64,000 nt of DNA from Paenibacillus luteus (GTDB lineage Bacteria; Bacillota; Bacilli; Paenibacillales; Paenibacillaceae). The position numbers and the translations under genes were made by a program. Positions within the stretch are counted from its first letter, which is position 1, and every line of letters begins with the position of its first letter. Below are positions 60,763-64,000 of this stretch, one piece after another. The DNA is taken from positions 16,748 to 80,747 of the forward strand of contig NZ_SKCD01000027.1 of NCBI RefSeq assembly GCF_006542765.1, read 5' to 3'. The notes beneath the pieces are model-generated. The model saw only the letters and a list, made by a program, of their open reading frames with translations. It was not told where the DNA came from and ran no database searches.

Positions 60763-62271
60763 GTGGAACATGAGAACAACGAGCAGGAGCTAAGTGAGCT
60801 TTTGCAAATTAGAAGAGACAAACTGGACGAGCTTAGAGGGCTTGGCGTAGATCCGTTTGGCCGGAAATTCGAACGTACCCATAATGCCAAGGAGATTGTA
60901 ACGGCTTATGAAGAGCTTAGCAAAGAAGAGCTGGTTGAAAAAGGCGTGGAGGTTCGCATAGCGGGCCGTATTATGCAAAAGCGCGGGATGGGTAAAGCCG
61001 GCTTTGCTACCATTCAGGATTTGAGCGGCAAGGTTCAAATTTATGTGCGCAAGGATACAGTAGAAGAGCATAAATTTGCGGCCTTCGATCTGCTCGATAT
61101 CGGCGATATTATCGGAGTAGCAGGCGTTGTGTTCAAAACGAATACAGGCGAGGTATCCGTTAAAGCACTAGACATTGAGGTTCTGACGAAATCCCTGCTT
61201 CCTTTGCCAGATAAATATCATGGTCTTAAGGATGTTGAGCTTCGTTACCGTCAGCGCTATGTGGACCTGATCGTAAACCCGGACGTGCAGCAAACCTTTA
61301 TTACTCGTTCCAAAATCATTCAATCGATGCGACGTTATTTGGACTCGCGCGGTTATCTTGAGGTAGAAACGCCAACCTTGCACTCCATTGCTGGAGGCGC
61401 GGCAGCTCGTCCGTTCGAAACCCATCATAATGCGCTAGATATGCAGCTTTATATGCGTATTGCCATTGAGCTTCATTTGAAGCGATTGATCGTAGGCGGC
61501 TTGGAGAAAGTGTATGAGATTGGTCGCGTATACCGTAACGAAGGCATCTCAACACGCCATAATCCAGAATTTACAATGATTGAGCTGTATGAAGCGTATG
61601 CCGATTACAAAGACATTATGGCGCTTACCGAGAATGTGATCGCTCATATCGCTCAGGAAGTGCTCGGAACAACCAAAATTACTTACCAAGGTCAGGAAAT
61701 TGATCTAACTCCGCAGTGGCGCCGCGTTTCCATGGTTGACCTAGTTAAAGAAACGACTGGTGTTGATTTTGGCGCAGAGATGAGTGATGAGGAAGCTCAT
61801 CGCCTTGCGAAAGAGCATAAGGTTGCGGTTGATCCGCATATGACGTTCGGTCATATCCTTAATGCTTTCTTTGAACAGTTCGGCGAGCATACGCTCATTC
61901 AGCCTACTTTCGTAACGGGTCATCCTGTAGCGATCTCTCCGCTCGCGAAGAAAAATGAGGAAGATCCGCGTTTCACGGATCGGTTCGAGTTGTTTATCGT
62001 AGCGCGTGAGCATGCTAATGCCTTTACCGAGCTGAATGATCCGATTGATCAGCGCGAACGCTTTGAATCACAGCTGCTTGAACGTGAGCATGGCAATGAT
62101 GAAGCGCATGAGATGGATGAAGATTTTATTCGTGCTTTGGAATACGGCATGCCTCCGACTGGTGGCCTAGGAATCGGAATTGATCGTTTGATTATGCTGT
62201 TAACAGATTCACCATCCATTCGCGACGTTCTGTTGTTCCCTCATATGAGAGATCAGCGTTCGGCGGAATAG
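60763..62271 (+). CDS. lysS: Lysyl-tRNA synthetase, class II
   Basis: It charges tRNA(Lys). The N-terminal OB-fold anticodon-binding domain (VRIAGRIMQKRGMGKAGFAT) is followed by the class II catalytic domain with motif 2 (RNEGISTRHNPEFTM) and motif 3 (GLGIGIDRLIM). I choose GTG 60763, nine bases after AAGGAG; ATG 60742 lies before that site. About 502 aa. Next to the rRNA operon, as in B. subtilis. Confidence 0.96.
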   Translation: MEHENNEQELSELLQIRRDKLDELRGLGVDPFGRKFERTHNAKEIVTAYEELSKEELVEKGVEVRIAGRIMQKRGMGKAGFATIQDLSGKVQIYVRKDTVEEHKFAAFDLLDIGDIIGVAGVVFKTNTGEVSVKALDIEVLTKSLLPLPDKYHGLKDVELRYRQRYVDLIVNPDVQQTFITRSKIIQSMRRYLDSRGYLEVETPTLHSIAGGAAARPFETHHNALDMQLYMRIAIELHLKRLIVGGLEKVYEIGRVYRNEGISTRHNPEFTMIELYEAYADYKDIMALTENVIAHIAQEVLGTTKITYQGQEIDLTPQWRRVSMVDLVKETTGVDFGAEMSDEEAHRLAKEHKVAVDPHMTFGHILNAFFEQFGEHTLIQPTFVTGHPVAISPLAKKNEEDPRFTDRFELFIVAREHANAFTELNDPIDQRERFESQLLEREHGNDEAHEMDEDFIRALEYGMPPTGGLGIGIDRLIMLLTDSPSIRDVLLFPHMRDQRSAE

Positions 62272-62280
62272 ACATATGCA

Positions 62281-62319
62281 AAGAACCGCAAGGCCTTTGG
62301 CTGCAGCGGTTCTTTTTTA
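62281..62319 (+). terminator. Intrinsic terminator after lysS
   Basis: AAGAACCGC pairs with GCGGTTCTT around a 16-base loop, followed by TTTTA. Confidence 0.85.
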
Positions 62320-62344
62320 TTTGAGTTTTTATAGGTCTACATAA

Positions 62345-62420
62345 TAAAGCAGTCTTTTATTCTACGAGAAACGATTACCCTTCTATGGCAGAGGACAGGG
62401 GGATTTGCTTCTTCTTGTCT
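62345..62420 (+). repeat. Family A hairpin repeat after lysS
   Basis: ATAAAGCAGTCTTTTATTC, then TACGAGAAACGATTACC, then GCAGAGGACAGG and TTGCTTCTTCTTG. It is closest to the copy at 46300-46370 and is degenerate at its right end. Confidence 0.6.
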
Positions 62421-62490
62421 TATATCGAGGATATATAGCGGCAATTCTAAAAAAATAGAAAAATATGCTTGTAATTATATAAAACATCTA

Positions 62491-62518
62491 TTGTATTGCT
62501 AGAATCATATGGTAAGAT
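62491..62518 (+). promoter_or_regulatory. Possible promoter of the c-di-GMP riboswitch transcript
   Basis: TTGTAT (62491-62496), 16 bases, TAAGAT (62513-62518), just upstream of the first aptamer. Confidence 0.4.
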
Positions 62519-62535
62519 AGAACTAATAAAGCAAT

Positions 62536-62640
62536 ACACGATAACGGCAAACCTATTGAAAAATAGGGACGCAAAGCTAAAGGGCCTTCCGACTAGATGG
62601 CAGCCAGCTACCGAATGGACAAGCTTTTTTTTGTTTTTTT
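62536..62640 (+). ncRNA. Cyclic di-GMP-I riboswitch, first of tandem pair
   Basis: GGCAAACC, a GAAA-capped stem (CCTATT/AATAGG), GGGACGCAAAGC, GGGCC and GGCAGCCAGCTACCG appear in the order of the GEMM-I class. A long T-rich run (62624-62640) follows, which could serve as a termination platform, although no perfect terminator stem was resolved. Confidence 0.88.
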
Positions 62641-62663
62641 AGGATATGTAATTCAACAAGCTT

Positions 62664-62749
62664 TAAACGATAATGGCAAACCTATCGAAAGGTAGGGACG
62701 CAAAGCTAAAGGGCCTTCCGAAAGATGGCAGCCAGCTACCGAAAGGGAG
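62664..62749 (+). ncRNA. Cyclic di-GMP-I riboswitch, second of tandem pair
   Basis: The same architecture with the stem CCTATC-GAAA-GGTAGG; compared with copy one, the closing T-A pair is C-G, which keeps pairing. Its 3' end (CTACCGAAAGGGAG) contains the ribosome site of the next gene, seven bases from ATG 62757. That arrangement suits translational control by c-di-GMP. Confidence 0.9.
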
Positions 62750-62756
62750 TTTGTAT

Positions 62757-63566
62757 ATGCGTAAATTTATGATGTTAATCGCAGTGTTTGTTTTGTTTTC
62801 TTCCATTCACGTAATGCCGGCAAATGCCAGCGGAGTTGATCCAAAGGCATGGCTTAATACGGACAACTTGGATAACGGCGTCATTTCCGTACAATATCCC
62901 GTAAACGCCAAGTTGAAAACAAAGCTCATGATCGCTAAAGGACAAACAAATTATACGTACAACCTGACTGCGGGGAAAGCAAGCGAGAGCTTCCCACTTC
63001 AGCTTGGAAATGGTGAATATACAATATCGCTGTTGGAGAATACATCAGCAAATAAATATAAACAAGTGAAGAAAGAAATCTTACAGCTTAACTTGAAGGA
63101 CAGCAAGGTTCTATACCTGAACTCAATCCAAAACATTGAGTGGACAAGCAGCAGCCTTGCAATCGTAAAGGCTAAGGAATTAACTAAGAATAAGAAGACC
63201 GATGCCGAGAAGGTAAAAGCGGTTTATGACTATATTATTTCAAATGTAGAATATGACAATAGGCTTGCGGCTAACTTGTCGGTTGATTATCTGCCAAGCA
63301 TCGACCGTACCTTTAAGACAAACAAAGACATTTGCTACGGTTATGCATCGTTGTTTGCAGGGATGCTTCGCAGCTTGGATATTCCAACTAAGCTCATGAT
63401 GGGAAAATCGACTTACGTCGATGTCTACCATGCTTGGAACGAAGTATACCTGGATGGCAAATGGGTCATCATCGATACGACTGTAGATGCTGGTTTAAAG
63501 CAGGGCAACAAGAAGATCGACCTTATTAAAGAAGCATCGAAGTATACGGCAGCAAAGCAGTATTAA
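62757..63566 (+). CDS. Secreted transglutaminase-like protein under c-di-GMP riboswitch control
   Basis: A 269-residue exported protein. A signal peptide (residues 1-22, ending PANASG) precedes a beta-rich region and a transglutaminase-like core (about 135-250). The catalytic triad is visible as Cys in DICYGYASLF, His in YHAWNEVYL and Asp in VIIDTTVD. Such domains act as proteases, peptidases or crosslinkers. The true start is ATG 62757; the longer reading frame from 62673 translates the riboswitch. Control by tandem c-di-GMP aptamers suggests a role in sessile or matrix-linked life, which is inference. Confidence 0.85.
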   Translation: MRKFMMLIAVFVLFSSIHVMPANASGVDPKAWLNTDNLDNGVISVQYPVNAKLKTKLMIAKGQTNYTYNLTAGKASESFPLQLGNGEYTISLLENTSANKYKQVKKEILQLNLKDSKVLYLNSIQNIEWTSSSLAIVKAKELTKNKKTDAEKVKAVYDYIISNVEYDNRLAANLSVDYLPSIDRTFKTNKDICYGYASLFAGMLRSLDIPTKLMMGKSTYVDVYHAWNEVYLDGKWVIIDTTVDAGLKQGNKKIDLIKEASKYTAAKQY

Positions 63567-63579
63567 TACTGAAATATGT

Positions 63580-63613
63580 AACGAGCAGGCGTATATCGCA
63601 TGCTCGTTTTTTA
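63580..63613 (+). terminator. Intrinsic terminator after the transglutaminase-like gene
   Basis: AACGAGCA pairs with TGCTCGTT, followed by TTTTA. Confidence 0.8.
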
Positions 63614-63729
63614 ATGTGAGTAGATGAAATAATTATATGAAGATTGGCTGCTTATATAGACTGTAATCATGAGGCTCGGTTATCAGAAAGGGCTTGGAAA
63701 AAGTTTTTTAAAGTTTTATAAAAAAATGC

Positions 63730-63759
63730 TTGCAATGCCATAGGCGCCTGTGATATATT
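63730..63759 (+). promoter_or_regulatory. Candidate rRNA operon promoter
   Basis: TTGCAA (63730-63735), 18 bases, TATATT (63754-63759). The 115 bases before it hold no gene. Confidence 0.55.
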
Positions 63760-63804
63760 ATCTAGGTCGCCAACGAGACACACGGCCGACACGAAAGAAA
63801 AGAT

Positions 63805-63817
63805 TGCTCTTTGAAAA
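63805..63817 (+). promoter_or_regulatory. boxA-like antitermination element of the rrn leader
   Basis: TGCTCTTTGAAAA is the common boxA-type sequence in Bacillales rRNA leaders. It lies about 95 bases before the 16S gene. Confidence 0.75.
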
Positions 63818-63898
63818 CTGAACAACGAGTAATAATTGCCTCGCAAATCCTTCGGGATAAGCGAAAAAGCGATAAAAAGTAATGAGCATTTCAAACAC

Positions 63899-64000
63899 CA
63901 ATTTGGAGAGTTTGATCCTGGCTCAGGACGAACGCTGGCGGCGTGCCTAATACATGCAAGTCGAGCGGAGTTGATGAGGTGCTTGCACCTTTGATACTTA
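63899..64000 (+). rRNA. 16S ribosomal RNA, 5' end only
   Basis: GGAGAGTTTGATCCTGGCTC followed by the universally conserved start of bacterial 16S rRNA (GGACGAACGCTGGCGGCGTG, TACATGCAAGTCGAGCGG). The gene continues beyond the window. The exact mature 5' end is estimated from the B. subtilis alignment. Confidence 0.98.

Noticed and set aside
62673..62756. N-terminal extension of the transglutaminase-like protein
   Set aside because: The codons coincide with the second c-di-GMP aptamer; the signal peptide and ribosome site place the start at 62757.
63667..63894. 75-codon minus-strand frame in the rRNA leader
   Set aside because: It covers the rrn promoter and boxA and has no ribosome site.

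Overview
The window is a chromosomal segment of an endospore-forming, low-to-mid GC Gram-positive bacterium, most likely Paenibacillus or a close relative. Three things point there: the sporulation genes spoVG, fin, spoVT, yabM, yabP, yabQ, spoIIE, yabS and yabT; protein sequences close to Bacillus but clearly diverged; and a gene order that follows the Bacillus subtilis ispE-to-rrn core (ispE, purR, ridA, spoVG, glmU, ctc, pth, fin, mfd ... spoVT, yabM, mazG, hup, rqcP, yabP, yabQ, divIC, yabR, spoIIE, yabS, yabT, tilS, hpt, ftsH ... coaX, hslO, yacD, cysK, pab/fol genes, yazB, dusB relic, lysS, rRNA). Almost every gene is on the + strand. The exception is a two-gene thioredoxin/MerR unit at 19.2-19.9 kb. 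The genus is my inference; no database search was run.

Layout. 0-9.9 kb: ancestral core from ispE (5' end cut off) to mfd. 9.96-23.3 kb: an accessory block that splits mfd from spoVT. It holds a PrsA-like foldase, a Btr-like AraC regulator with a siderophore-binding lipoprotein behind a Fur box, a complete urea ABC transporter (urtABCDE) with a TnrA-like box, a MerR/thioredoxin pair on the minus strand, an SPFH protein with a ribbon-helix-helix partner, and a guanidine-I (ykkC) riboswitch in front of an ABC ATPase whose permease is only a short stub. 23.4-41.1 kb: core sporulation, translation and division genes from spoVT to ftsH. 41.4-46.2 kb: a four-gene BMP-type nucleoside ABC transporter. 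46.8-50.4 kb: nadA-nadB-nadC for de novo NAD synthesis. 50.4-59.3 kb: coaX, hslO, yacD, cysK, the p-aminobenzoate/folate operon and yazB. 59.4-62.3 kb: a decayed dusB, then greA and lysS. 62.5-63.6 kb: tandem c-di-GMP-I riboswitches controlling a secreted transglutaminase-like protein. The window ends about 100 bases into a 16S rRNA gene.

Regulation seen in the sequence includes inverted PurBoxes before purR, a sigma-H promoter before spoVG, a spoIIE promoter with the 21-bp spacer typical of Spo0A activation, a Fur box, a TnrA/GlnR-like box, a MerR-type 20-bp-spaced promoter with a palindromic operator, three riboswitches and about twenty intrinsic terminators.

The least explained material is non-coding. 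Three dispersed repeat families were found by eye. (A) A hairpin element with GAAACG...AGCCGTTT ends lies in many intergenic gaps. (B) A 39-41 bp tandem leader hairpin with a conserved TATGCTTACGAAG linker is placed directly against the ribosome binding sites of ctc, yabR and yabS, and its stem sequence changes between loci in a compensatory way. (C) A roughly 90-bp imperfect palindrome is present once in each orientation. Family B is my best candidate for an undescribed regulatory RNA element.
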